This document shows positions 48,662-59,980 of a stretch of 64,000 nt of DNA, one piece after another. The notes below the pieces were generated by a model that worked only from the letters and a program-made list of their open reading frames with translations, ran no database searches and had not been told where the DNA came from. How positions within the stretch are numbered: position 1 is the first letter of the stretch; every line of letters starts with the position of its first letter. The translations under genes were made by a program, and so were the position numbers. This DNA is from Tipula vernalis (Eukaryota; Arthropoda; Insecta; Diptera; Tipulidae), in the NCBI GenBank assembly GCA_958295665.1, contig OY282560.1, positions 265,098,641-265,162,640 on the forward strand, written 5' to 3'.

Positions 48662-50176
48662 CTAAGAACTTTGTGGGCCGGAAATAATTCTTGGTGATTT
48701 GAGTAGGCAGTAGTGAGGACTATCTCCGATAAACAGCTGAGTACCAGCCGTATGGTGCAATTTGCACAATCGGCCAACTTCCAAATTGTTCCATATAAAA
48801 TTATCAGATTTTTTAATATTATGGTGTTCATCTCCTAAGAACTTTGTGGGCCGGAAATAATTCTTAGTGTTTTGAGTAGGCAGTAGTGAGGACTATCTCC
48901 GATAAACAGCTGAGTACCAGCCGTATGGTGCAATTTGCACAATCGGCCAGCTTCCAAATTGTTCCATATAAAATTATCAGTTTTTTGAACATTATGGTGT
49001 CCATCTCCTAAGAACTTTGTGGGCCGGAAATAATTCTTGGTGTTTTGAGTAGGCAGTAGTGAGGACTATCTCCGATAAACAGCTGAGTACCAGCCGTATG
49101 GTGCAATTTGCACAATCGGCCAGCTTCCAAATTGTTCCATATAAAATTATCATTTTTTTGAACATTATGGTGTTCATCTCCTAAGAACTTTGTGGGCCGG
49201 AAATAATTCTTGGTGTTTTGAGTAGGCAGTAGTGAGGACTATCTCCGATAAACAGCTGAGTACCAGCCGTATGGTGCAATTTGCACAATCGGCCAACTTC
49301 CAAATTGTTCCATATAAAATTATCAGATTTTTTAACATTATGGTGTCCATCTCCTAAGAACTTTGTGGGCCGGAAATAATTCTTGGTGTTTTGAGTAGGC
49401 AGTAGTGAGGACTATCTCCGATAAACAGCTGAGTACCAGCCGTATGGTGCGATTTGCACAATCGGCCAGCTTACAAATTGTTCCATATAAAATTATCAGA
49501 TTTTTTAACATTATGGTGTCCATCTCCTAAGAACTTTGTGGGCCGGAAATTATTCTTGGTGTTTTGAGTAGGCAGTAGTAAGGACTATCTCCGATAAACA
49601 GCTGAGTACCAGCCGTATGGTGCAATTTGCACAATCGGCCAACTTCCAAATTGTTCCATGTAAAATTATCAGATTTTTTAACATTTTGGTGTCCATCTTC
49701 TAAGAACTTTGTGGGCCGGAAATTATTCTTGGTGTTTTGAGTAGGCAGTAGTAAGGACTATCTCCGATAAACAGCTGAGTACCAGCCGTATGGTGCAATT
49801 TGCACAATCGGCCAGCTTCCAAATTGTTCCATATAAAATTATCAGATTTTTTGAACATTATGGTGTTCATCTCCTAAGAACTTTGTGGGCCGGAAATAAT
49901 TCTTGGTGTTTTGAGTAGGCAGTAGTGAGGACTATCTCCGATAAACAGCTGAGTACCAGTCGTATGGTGCAATTTGCACAATCGGCCAGCTTCCAAATTG
50001 TTCCATATAAAATTATCAGATTTTTTAACATTACGGTGTCCATCTCCTAAGAACTTTGTGGGCCGGAAATAATTCTTGGTGTTTTGAGTAGGCAGTAGTA
50101 AGGACTATCTCCGATAAACAGCTGAGTACCAGCCGTATGGTGCAATTTGCACAATCGGCTAACTTCCAAATTGTTC
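48662..50176 (-). repeat. 173-bp satellite array, left arm (about 8.8 copies)
   Basis: The marker CTAAGAACTTTGTGGGCC recurs at 48662, 48835, 49008 and 49181, exactly 173 bases apart, and on to the end. The array breaks off inside a unit at about 50176 (after CTTCCAAATTGTTC). Units differ by a few bases each. Confidence 0.97.
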
Positions 50177-53100
50177 AACGTTACTAAAATTATCGTTATG
50201 GTTTTTTCGTTTCCTATTGCATTTCATAATGAAATAATTTGGATTTTTGTTTTAATTATACATATTCATAAGGATGTTCATCAAACTTATTATTTTCTGT
50301 TGATGTTTAATATTAATATGGATTAATAAAAAAAACTGGAAAAGTTTTAAATTAAGTATTTCGAATTTCAGCTTCCACAAAATTTTAATTGATATTAATA
50401 AAATTTTCGTTCACAATTTTGCATTTTAGTAAATTGGTTTTTATTCTTAAACTTTGTTAGGTTTCGTGTTGTTTTAAATTTCTATTCGAAGATTGGTAGA
50501 TTAGTTTTATTATAAATCACGGCTATTAGTAATAGCATTGGTAAAGTAATAAAACTAATATAATATAGTAATCTAAGATATACAGAAAATAAAGGTATAA
50601 TATTGTGCATGCTGTTGCTATCCTTTTTTCGCAATTTGAAGTCACGTGTTGTCAAAAATGCTGATATTTATATGGAGTTTCGTGATATTTTTATTAATTT
50701 TTTAAATAAATGGAAAATAAATAAGTTTTTTTCTCTTGCCATTAATTGTTTTTCGACTTTCTGTTAAAATTAAACATTTCAATTTTGATTTTAGTTATAT
50801 ACTGCAATACTTTTAGAATTAAATCGTGAAAAGAGGCATGTTTTAATATTCCTGTCTAGAGCAGGCTGTTTGAGCACATTACATAACAAGTTTCGGAATT
50901 TATGAGTAAAATTTTTTTTGTTAAATGCAGAGAACGTTTAGATTTTAATTATTTAATTCAAAAATTTGGGAGCTTTCGATTTTAAATATACTAAATTTGA
51001 ATAATTCCTGTTTCAACAAAACTATCAATTGTACTTCTGATAAGAACACATATAGAACACTAAACAGTGAATGGGTGTTTTGATTTATTTGTAGCGAAAA
51101 CCATAAGACAATAAATGAAATAAGCCAGAGGTTTAATTTTAATTAAAAGTTTTATTTAATTTCCTTTTATTCAAATTTATATTTTCTATTAACTGGGCGT
51201 TTAATAACCGAATTTTAAAAAACAGTTTACACCTAAAAAACAATTTTTTTATTTTCAAATCTAATTCGACTTCGTTTGAATATGATATTAAGTTTTTTAT
51301 GTAGTTTATATTATAATTTGTGAACTGAATTTTTATTTAATATATTTTTTCATTTAAATTTAACGTTGAATATGAACATTTTATTTGAATAAGTACGTGG
51401 ATACCAATAATTTGAAGCCAAACGAAAATAGATGGCAAAAATTTGAGCACATAACGTAAAAAAATAAAAATTTTAATAATTGTTACGTACATATGTTCAA
51501 ATGGCCAAAAACATTTACTAATTTAATTGTTTTATGTTATGTACTCATAATTTTTTCTACCCTTTTTTCCATTTATCTTAGACATTATTTACTCCAAGGA
51601 ATTATTTCTCAAATATTTGGACCATAAAAAAATATAAAGCATAAAAAGGGTCTCGGTAAACTATCATTATCAATTGTAAATACGGGTTGTTAAAAAAAAT
51701 TACGATTATTGTTGATTTACATATTTAAAAATCAATCAAAAAACCGCCAAACTTCATATAAAACTATGTTTTTTGCCTACACGTGATGTGATGCGCAAAG
51801 AAAGACGAAAATGAGACACGGGAATATACTACCTCTTTTTTCTGTATACCTTGATAGTAATCTACGAAAAGAAATTTTTTTAAAAAGCACGGAGCCTGAC
51901 GATGTTTGAGAATAAAAATCAATTTACTAAAATGCAAAATTGTGAATTAAAATTTTATTAATGTCAATTGAAATTGTGAACAAGCTGCAGTTCGATATAT
52001 TTCATTTAAAATTATTTTATCCACATTTGATATATAATAGCTCGATAACTATGCTGATTTCAAATAAAGAAAATGTAAAATAACCCATTGGTATTGAATA
52101 ACTCACGCCGCTAGGGGCAACGTGAGTTATATTTTGTATAACAAAATGTTGAGTAGTCATTGAAAAATTATTCGTACCCAAATTGAATGAAAAACTGTAT
52201 TCCAAAAGAGTTAAATTAAAGTATACCATGACAATTTAAAGAACGGTCACTATGATAAAATGTATTTCAAAATTCAATGCTCCAGTGTGAAAACACAAAA
52301 TGGAACTATTTCTTATTAATTTACGAAATTTATTTCAACAAAAGTGGATTAAACGTTGTATGCCACTCGTGAGCAACGAGATATTATCCGCTCGGGATAA
52401 TGTCCCACTCGACTATCGCCTCGTGGGACAAACTTATCCCTCATAGATAATATCTCGTTTTGCTCACTAGTACCATAAATAACTATTGTCCACGACTAAG
52501 GTATAATATACTCATTATAGGTTTGTTTCTTCAATTATAATGATATCCATTATTCACTGCTAGTTTATCTAGTAGTCCCTTCTTCCATTATTCACTACTA
52601 CCAAATAAAAATTTCATTTTTGAAATTTTATCTAGTAGTCTCTTGCTATTTTCATTATAATTAAATTGAGACGTCAAAATGTCGACGGAAATTATTTTAG
52701 GATTTAAAGGATTTGATTATAAAATACAATATTTTTGATCGACCGTGGACAAAGATCGTATTTTACTCGCATATAATGGCTGTTACTCACTCAGATGATT
52801 TAAGACACTCGCCTATTGGCTCGTGTCGGTAAACTTCATCTTCGTGAATTATATGCTTGTTAAATAATAATATACTATTATTCCCCTCTTTATATTGGTG
52901 ATGTGACTTTTTTAGACTAATGTCACGGCTATTTATGTAGTGACATTGTCCGATGATTCTATGATGGTATGATTTTAGATGGTATGGTCGTACTACTATC
53001 GTAAGACTTCTTACTATAGTAAGATGCAGATTGTATGATTGTATGATAGTACGTACCATTAGTTTTAGCCGCCTTTGACGTTATATCAATTAGATTCCAA

Positions 53101-53690
53101 TTACAACACGCGACATTTAAAATACACCCCAAATTATCAATTTGTATTGTAGCTATTGCCCTTATTTTTAAGAACATAATAAACAAAAAAGAAAATAGAT
53201 ACTCTTTTGTTTTCGGTAAAAAATAATAAATATGTAGTGAACAATTAAAATGTCTATTACACACCCCCAGTTCTCAATTGTACGTACCGCGTAAAACTTT
53301 AAGAATACAATAAACAAATTAAAAATATATCCTTTTTTTATGGTAACAATATAATAAATATTTAGCGAAAAGTAAAGACATGAATTTTAACGTCCTCCTT
53401 ATATGAATATAATTAAACAAAAAATCAAAATGATTTCATTTCGAAATGCAATATCCGAAAATTTTAGTAACATTCCGTTGCGAGAATTTTCGTAATCCAA
53501 TTTCAAGAATACCATTTCAGGGACAGTCATTTTCATCATCTCTCTCAAAATTTTATTATTTCTTTATTACTCCTTTCGTTATTTTCGTAGTGGTTCAAGA
53601 ATACTAATTTGTGATTTCACCATTATTATTACGAAAACTTTCGGTACGTAAAATTTTCGTAATGGATCAAGAATAGAACCAATGGTCTTC
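50177..53690. mobile_element. Central segment: partial copy of the 5.2-kb inverted-repeat family
   Basis: The left edge starts ACGTTACTAAAATTATCG, matching the region at about 32990 inside the first copy, so the outer 200 bases are missing on this side. The right edge (53400-53690) carries the complement of that region followed by the outer end, closing with TTCAAGAATAGAACC... in nearly the same form. It contains the palindromic sub-repeats at 50380-50580 and 51855-52010 and the GTATGAT-rich stretch at 52920-53065. No ORF of note was found. Confidence 0.78.
52365..52471. repeat. Strong hairpin (about 45-bp arms)
   Basis: GTGAGCAACGAGATATTATC faces GATAATATCTCGTTTTGCTC. An inner stem GGGATAATGTCCCACTCG pairs with CGTGGGACAAACTTATCC around a roughly 10-base loop. 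It lies in the centre of the Foldback-like element. Confidence 0.75.
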
Positions 53691-53712
53691 ACAACTGTCT
53701 AAAATTCTTAGC

Positions 53713-56700
53713 AAATAGACAGCACATAATGTTCAAAAAAATGATAATTTTATATGGAACAATTTGGAAGCTGGCCGATTGTGCAAATTGCACCATACGG
53801 CTGGTACTCAGCTGTTTATCGGAGATAGTCCTTACTACTGCCTACTCAAAACACCAAGAATTATTTCCGGCCCACAAAGTTCTTAGGAGATGAACACCCT
53901 AATGTTCTAAAAAATGATAATTTTATATGGAACAATTTGGAAGTTGGCCGATTGTGCAAATTGCACCATACGGCTGGTACTCAGCTGTTTATCGGAGATA
54001 GTCCTCACTACTGCCTACTCAAAACACCAAGAATTATTTCCGGCCCACAAAGTTCTTAGGAGATGAACACCATAATGTTCTAAAAAATGATAATTTTATA
54101 TGGAACAATTTGGAAGTTGGCCGATTGTGCAAATTGCACCATACGGCTGGTACTCAGCTGTTTATCGGAGATAGTCCTCACTACTGCCTACTCAAAACAC
54201 CAAGAATTATTTCCGGCCCACAAAGTTCTTAGGAGATGAACAGCATATTGTTCTAAAAAAAGATAATTTTATATGGAACAATTTGGAAGTTGGCCGATTG
54301 TGCAAATTGCACCATACGGCTGGTACTCAGCTGTTTATCGGAGATAGTCCTCACTACTGCCTACTCAAAACACTAAGAATTATTTCCGGCCCACAAAGTT
54401 CTTAGGAGATGAACACCATAATGTTCTAAAAAATGATAATTTTATATGGAACAATTTGGAAGTTGGCCGATTGTGCAAATTGCACCATACGGCTGGTACT
54501 CAGCTGTTTATCAGAGATAGTCCTCACTACTGCCTACTCCAAACACCAAGAATTATTTCCGGCCCACAAAGTTCTTAGGAGATGGACACCATAATGTTAA
54601 AAAATCTGATAATTTTATATGGAACAATTTGGAAGTTGGCCGATTGTGCAAATCGCACCATACGGCTGGTACTCAGCTGTTTATCGGAGATAGTCCTCAC
54701 TACTGCCTACTCAAAACACCAAGAATTATTTCCGGCTCACAAAGTTCTTAGGAGATGGACACCATAATGTTCAAAAAAATGATAATTTTATATGGAACAA
54801 TTTGGAAGTTGGCCGATTGTGCAAATTGCAGCATACGGCTGGTACTCAGCTGTTTATCGGAGATAGTCCTCACTACTGCCTACTCAAAACACCAAGAATT
54901 ATTTCCGGTCCACAAAGTTCTTAGGAGATGGACACCATAATGTTCAAAAAACTGATAATTTTATATGGAACAATTTGTAAGCTGGCCGATTGTGCAAATT
55001 GCACCATACGGCTGGTACTCAGCAGTTTATCAGAGATAGTCGTTACTACTGCCTACTCAAAACACCAAGAATTATTTCCGGCCCACAAAGTTCTTAGGAG
55101 ATGGACACCATAATGTTCAAAAACCTGATAATTTTATATGGAACAATTTGTAAGCTGGCCGATTGTGCAAATTGCACCATACGGCTGGTACTCAGCTGTT
55201 TATCGGAGATAGTCCTTACTACTGCCTACTCAAAACACCAAGAATAATTTCCGGCCCACAAAGTTCTTAGGAGATGGACACCATAATGTTAAAAAATCTG
55301 ATAATTTTATATGGAACAATTTGTAAGCTGGCCGATTGTGCAAATCGCACCATACGGCTGGTACTCAGCTGTTTATCGGAGATAGTCCTCACTACTGCCT
55401 ACTCAAAACACCAAGAATTATTTCCGGCCCACAAAGTTCTTAGGAGATGGACACCATAATGTTAAAAAATCTGATAATTTTATATGGAACAATTTGGAAG
55501 CTGGCTGATTATGCAAATTGCACCATACGGCTGGTACTCAGCTGTTTATCGGAGATAGTCCTCACTACTGCCTACTCAAAACACCAAGAATTATTTCCGG
55601 CCCACAAAGTTCTTAGGAGATGGACACCATAATGTTCAAAAAACTGATAATTTTATATGGAACAATTTGGAAGCTGGCCGATTGTGCAAATTGCACCATA
55701 CGGCTGGTACTCAGCTGTTTATCGGAGATAGTTCTCACTACTGCCTACTCAAAACACCAAGAATTATTTCCGGCCCACAAAGTTCTTAGGAGATGAACAC
55801 CATAATGTTAAAAAAACTGATAATTTTATATGGAACAATTTGTAAGCTGGCCGATTTTGCAAATTGCACCATACGGCTGGTACTCAGCTGTTTATCTGAG
55901 ATAGTCCTTACTACTGCCTACTCAAAACACCAAGAATTATTTCCGGCCCACAAAGTTCTTAGGAGATGGACACCATAATGTTAAAAAATCTGATAATTTT
56001 ATATGGAACAATTTGTAAGCTGGCCGATTGTGCAAATTGCACCATACGGCTGGTACTCAGCTGTTTATCGGAGATAGTCCTCACTACTGCCTACTCAAAA
56101 CACCAAGAATTATTTCCGGCCCACAAAGTTCTTAGGAGATGGACACCATAATGTTCAAAAAACTGATAATTTTATATGGAACAATTTGTAAGCTGGCCGA
56201 TTGTGCAAATTGCACCATACGGCTGGTACTCAGCTGTTTATCGGAGATAGTCCTCACTACTGCCTACTCAAAACACCAAGAATTATTTCCGGCCCACAAA
56301 GTTCTTAGGAGATGAACACCATAATGTTAAAAAAACTGATAATTTTATATGGAACAATTTGTAAGCTGGCCGATTGTGCAAATTGCACCATACGGCTGGT
56401 ACTCAGCTGTTTATCTGAGATAGTCCTTACTACTGCCTACTCAAAACACCAAGAATTATTTCCGGCCCACAAAGTTCTTAGGAGATGGACACCATAATGT
56501 TAAAAAATCTGATAATTTTATATGGAACAATTTGTAAGCTGGCCGATTGTGCAAATTGCACCATACGGCTGGTACTCAGCTGTTTATCGGAGATAGTCCT
56601 CACTACTGCCTACTCAAAACACCAAGAATTATTTCCGGCCCAACAAGTTCTTAGGAGATGAACACCATAATATTAAAAAAACTGATAATTTTATATGGAA

Positions 56701-58730
56701 CAATTTGTAAGCTGGCCGATTGTGCAAATTGCACCATACGGCTGGTACTCAGCTGTTTATCGGAGATAGTCCTCACTACTGCTTACTCAAAACACCAAGA
56801 ATTATTTCCGGCCCACAAAGTTCTTAGGAGATGAACACCATAATGTTAAAAAAACTGATAATTTTATATGGAACAATTTGTAAGCTGGCCGATTGTGCAA
56901 ATTGCACCATACGGCTGGTACTCAGCTGTTTATCTGAGATAGTCCTTACTACTGCCTACTCAAAACACCAAGAATTATTTCCGGCCCACAAAGTTCTTAG
57001 GAGATGGACACCATAATGTTAAAAAATCTGATAATTTTATATGGAACAATTTGTAAGCTGGCCGATTGTGCAAATTGCATCATACGGCTGGTACTCAGCT
57101 GTTTATCGGAGATAGTCCTCACTACTGCCTACTCAAAACACCAAGAATTATTTCCGGCCCACAAAGTTCTTAGGAGATGAACACCATAATCTTAAAACAA
57201 CTGATAATTTTATATGGAACAATTTGTAAGCTGGCCGATTGTGCAAATTGCACCATACGGCTGGTACTCAACTGTTTATCGGAGATAGTCCTCACTACTG
57301 CCTACTCAAAACACCAAGAATTATTTCCGGCCCACAAAGTTCTTAGGAGATGAACACCATAATGTTAAAAAAACTGATAATTTTATATGGAACAATTTGT
57401 AAGCTGGCCGATTGTGCAAATTGCACCATACGGCTGGTACTCAGCTGTTTATCTGAGATAGTCCTTACTACTGCCTACTCAAAACACCAAGAATTATTTC
57501 CGGCCCACAAAGTTCTTAGGAGATGGACACCATAATGTTAAAAAATCTGATAATTTTATATGGAACAATTTGTAAGCTGGCCGATTGTGCAAATTGCACC
57601 ATACGGCTGGTACTCAGCTGTTTATCGGAGATAGTCCTCACTACTGCCTACTCAAAACACCAAGAATTATTTCCGGCCCACAAAGTTCTTAGGAGATGGA
57701 CACCATAATGTTCAAAAAACTGATAATTTTATATGGAACAATTTGGAAGCTGGCCGATTGTGCAAATTGCACCATACGGCTGGTACTCAGCTGTTTATCG
57801 GAGATAGTCCTCACTACTGCCTACTCAAAACACCAAGAATTATTTCCGGCCCACAAAGTTCTTAGGAGATGGACACCATAATGTTAAAAAATCTGATAAT
57901 TTTATATGGAACAATTTGTAAGCTGGCCGATTGTGCAAATTGCATCATACGGCTGGTACTCAGCTGTTTATCGGAGATAGTCCTCACTACTGCCTACTCA
58001 AAACACCAAGAATTATTTCCGGCCCACAAAGTTCTTAGGAGATGAACACCATAATCTTAAAACAACTGATAATTTTATATGGAACAATTTGTAAGCTGGC
58101 CGATTGTGCAAATTGCACCATACGGCTGGTACTCAGCTGTTTATCGGAGATAGTCCTCACTACTGCCTACTCAAAACACCAAGAATTATTTCCGGCCCAC
58201 AAAGTTCTTAGGAGATGAACACCATAATGTTAAAAAAACTGATAATTTTATATGGAACAATTTGTAAGCTGGCCGATTGTGCAAATTGCACCATACGGCT
58301 GGTACTCAGCTGTTTATCTGAGATAGTCCTTACTACTGCCTACTCAAAACACCAAGAATTATTTCCGGCCCACAAAGTTCTTAGGAGATGGACACCATAA
58401 TGTTAAAAAATCTGATAATTTTATATGGAACAATTTGTAAGCTGGCCGATTGTGCAAATTGCACCATACGGCTGGTACTCAGCTGTTTATCGGAGATAGT
58501 CCTCACTACTGCCTACTCAAAACACCAAGAATTATTTCCGGCCCACAAAGTTCTTAGGAGATGGACACCATAATGTTCAAAAAACTGATAATTTTATATG
58601 GAACAATTTGGAAGCTGGCCGATTGTGCAAATTGCACCATACGGCTGGTACTCAGCTGTTTATCGGAGATAGTCCTCACTACTGCCTACTCAAAACACCA
58701 AGAATTATTTCCGGCCCACAAAGTTCTTAG
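53713..58730 (+). repeat. 173-bp satellite array, right arm (29 copies)
   Basis: These are the same units as the left arm but on the other strand. The end of the marker (AAAGTTCTTAG) falls at 53886 and finally at 58730, a distance of exactly 28 x 173 bases. Each unit happens to be open for 61 codons that overlap the next by 13 bases. Since 173 is not a multiple of 3, this is a by-product, not a gene series. Confidence 0.97.
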
Positions 58731-58945
58731 CTATTAAAAACGATGTAATTTAGAGCAAAATACAATTTTTTTTTATATGTGTGTATGATAAATGAAACAC
58801 GAAAAAAACTGGGATGGGATGAAAATATTTTAATTTTATGTTATTCTTTCGTATACAAAATTTAACTGGGATGGGACGCGATAGTGTTGCCTGATGAATA
58901 TTTTTATTTTTTCTGGGATGAAAAACTGGGATAACTTCACATGCT
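58731..58945. repeat. Right terminal inverted repeat, unique part
   Basis: This is the partner of 48448-48661, ending GATAACTTCACATGCT before the target duplication. Confidence 0.93.
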
Positions 58946-59940
58946 TTTCTGTTAAGGAAGTGTACTATGTTTTGTTGGTTTTTGTATTGTAGTATACAAA
59001 CGACAACAAAGGAGAGAATTTTTTTCGTTGGTTTTGATGCGATCGTCGCAAGTGTTTTCCTGTATCTTGATGCCTGGGTCGGGTATGTTTGTGTGTGCTG
59101 TAGGGTCTCCTGCTACGCACATGAAAGATGGTGGAGGGTATTTACAATCAATGTGTGTTGGTGGTTTTGGTGTGTAGAATTTTGTTGCTTGTATGCTGTT
59201 GTTGTTGGTCTCTTTGTGTTTCTATGAATTCATGAAACAGCTACACCCGTCCATCGATTTGCGGGGTCCTTCTTTGTGGGTTTTCGGGGGGCTTGCGGGG
59301 GGTTGGGTTGACGAGTTTTTATTTATGTACAATTTTTTGGGACGAATTAATTCGTTAAACGAGGTATGGGTGTAAATCGAGGTTTCGTTAATCGAATTTT
59401 TCCCGAATTTTCCGGGGATTTCGTGGATCGAGGGATGGGTGTACGGTATTTTTGGAATCGTGAATTGTGTGAGCGCGGAGGTTTTTTGTATTCGACTCAG
59501 GCGGGATTCTTATATTTTGTGTGGTCTAATGGGTTTGAGGCGAATTGGAATTGGGATCTGTCTTATGCATTTCATTTAGAATGGTTTATTTGGATAGGAT
59601 TGATAATTTTTTACAGGTGTTACAGGCTGCATCAAGTTGATTTTAATTTGGTTAATATTATGAATCGTGGGTTGACTGAATATGTGAATGAAATGCGAGT
59701 TTGGGAATGTTGGTTTGGATTGAGTTGGGATTTCATATTTAATACAAAATGATGTGTTCATTTGTGTGAGCAAAGTGGATTTGTGTTGAAACGTTTTGGA
59801 GGACTGGATGTTTTTGAGATTAATTGTTGACTTGGTGGATTTATTGAGGTTTGGATGGCGGGTTTCACACACAATCGTCTTGATTGCGTGTATGGCGCAT
59901 CGATGGATTTTTAAGAGGGGGATGTTTCATTTTCATTGCA

Positions 59941-59945
59941 TTGAT

Positions 59946-59980
<35 letters not shown>

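Larger units (their letters stand above)
48448..58945. mobile_element. Foldback-like giant inverted-repeat element with satellite arms (10.5 kb)
   Basis: TTTCTGTTAA stands directly outside both ends (48438-48447 and 58946-58955), a 10-bp target duplication. The terminal 214 bases (AGCATGTGAAGTTATCCC start) are reverse complements with about one indel. Next on each side is a tandem array of a 173-bp unit, inverted between the sides. The centre (50177-53690) is unlike the arms. Inverted arms built from tandem repeats plus a 9-10 bp duplication are the known hallmark of Foldback elements. No transposase was found inside, so movement would need a protein supplied from elsewhere. Confidence 0.88.
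48231..59760. repeat. Unknown duplicated segment, copy B (interrupted)
   Basis: Copy B is 48231-48447 plus 58956-59760 and aligns with copy A through its whole length; the gap is filled by the Foldback-like element. A 128-codon open stretch in it (59366-59752) has no match in copy A's broken equivalent and no known motif, so I do not call it a gene. Confidence 0.75.

Noticed and set aside
54582..58573. Repeated 61-codon ORFs as a tandem gene family
   Set aside because: The unit is 173 bp, not divisible by three, and the ORFs overlap each other; the pattern is explained by satellite monomers.
48662..58730. CRISPR-like array
   Set aside because: The units are contiguous 173-bp monomers with no unique spacers, in two inverted blocks of a eukaryotic transposon.
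59366..59752. 128-codon ORF as a host gene
   Set aside because: It lies in duplicated copy B, is not preserved in copy A, and has no recognisable motif.
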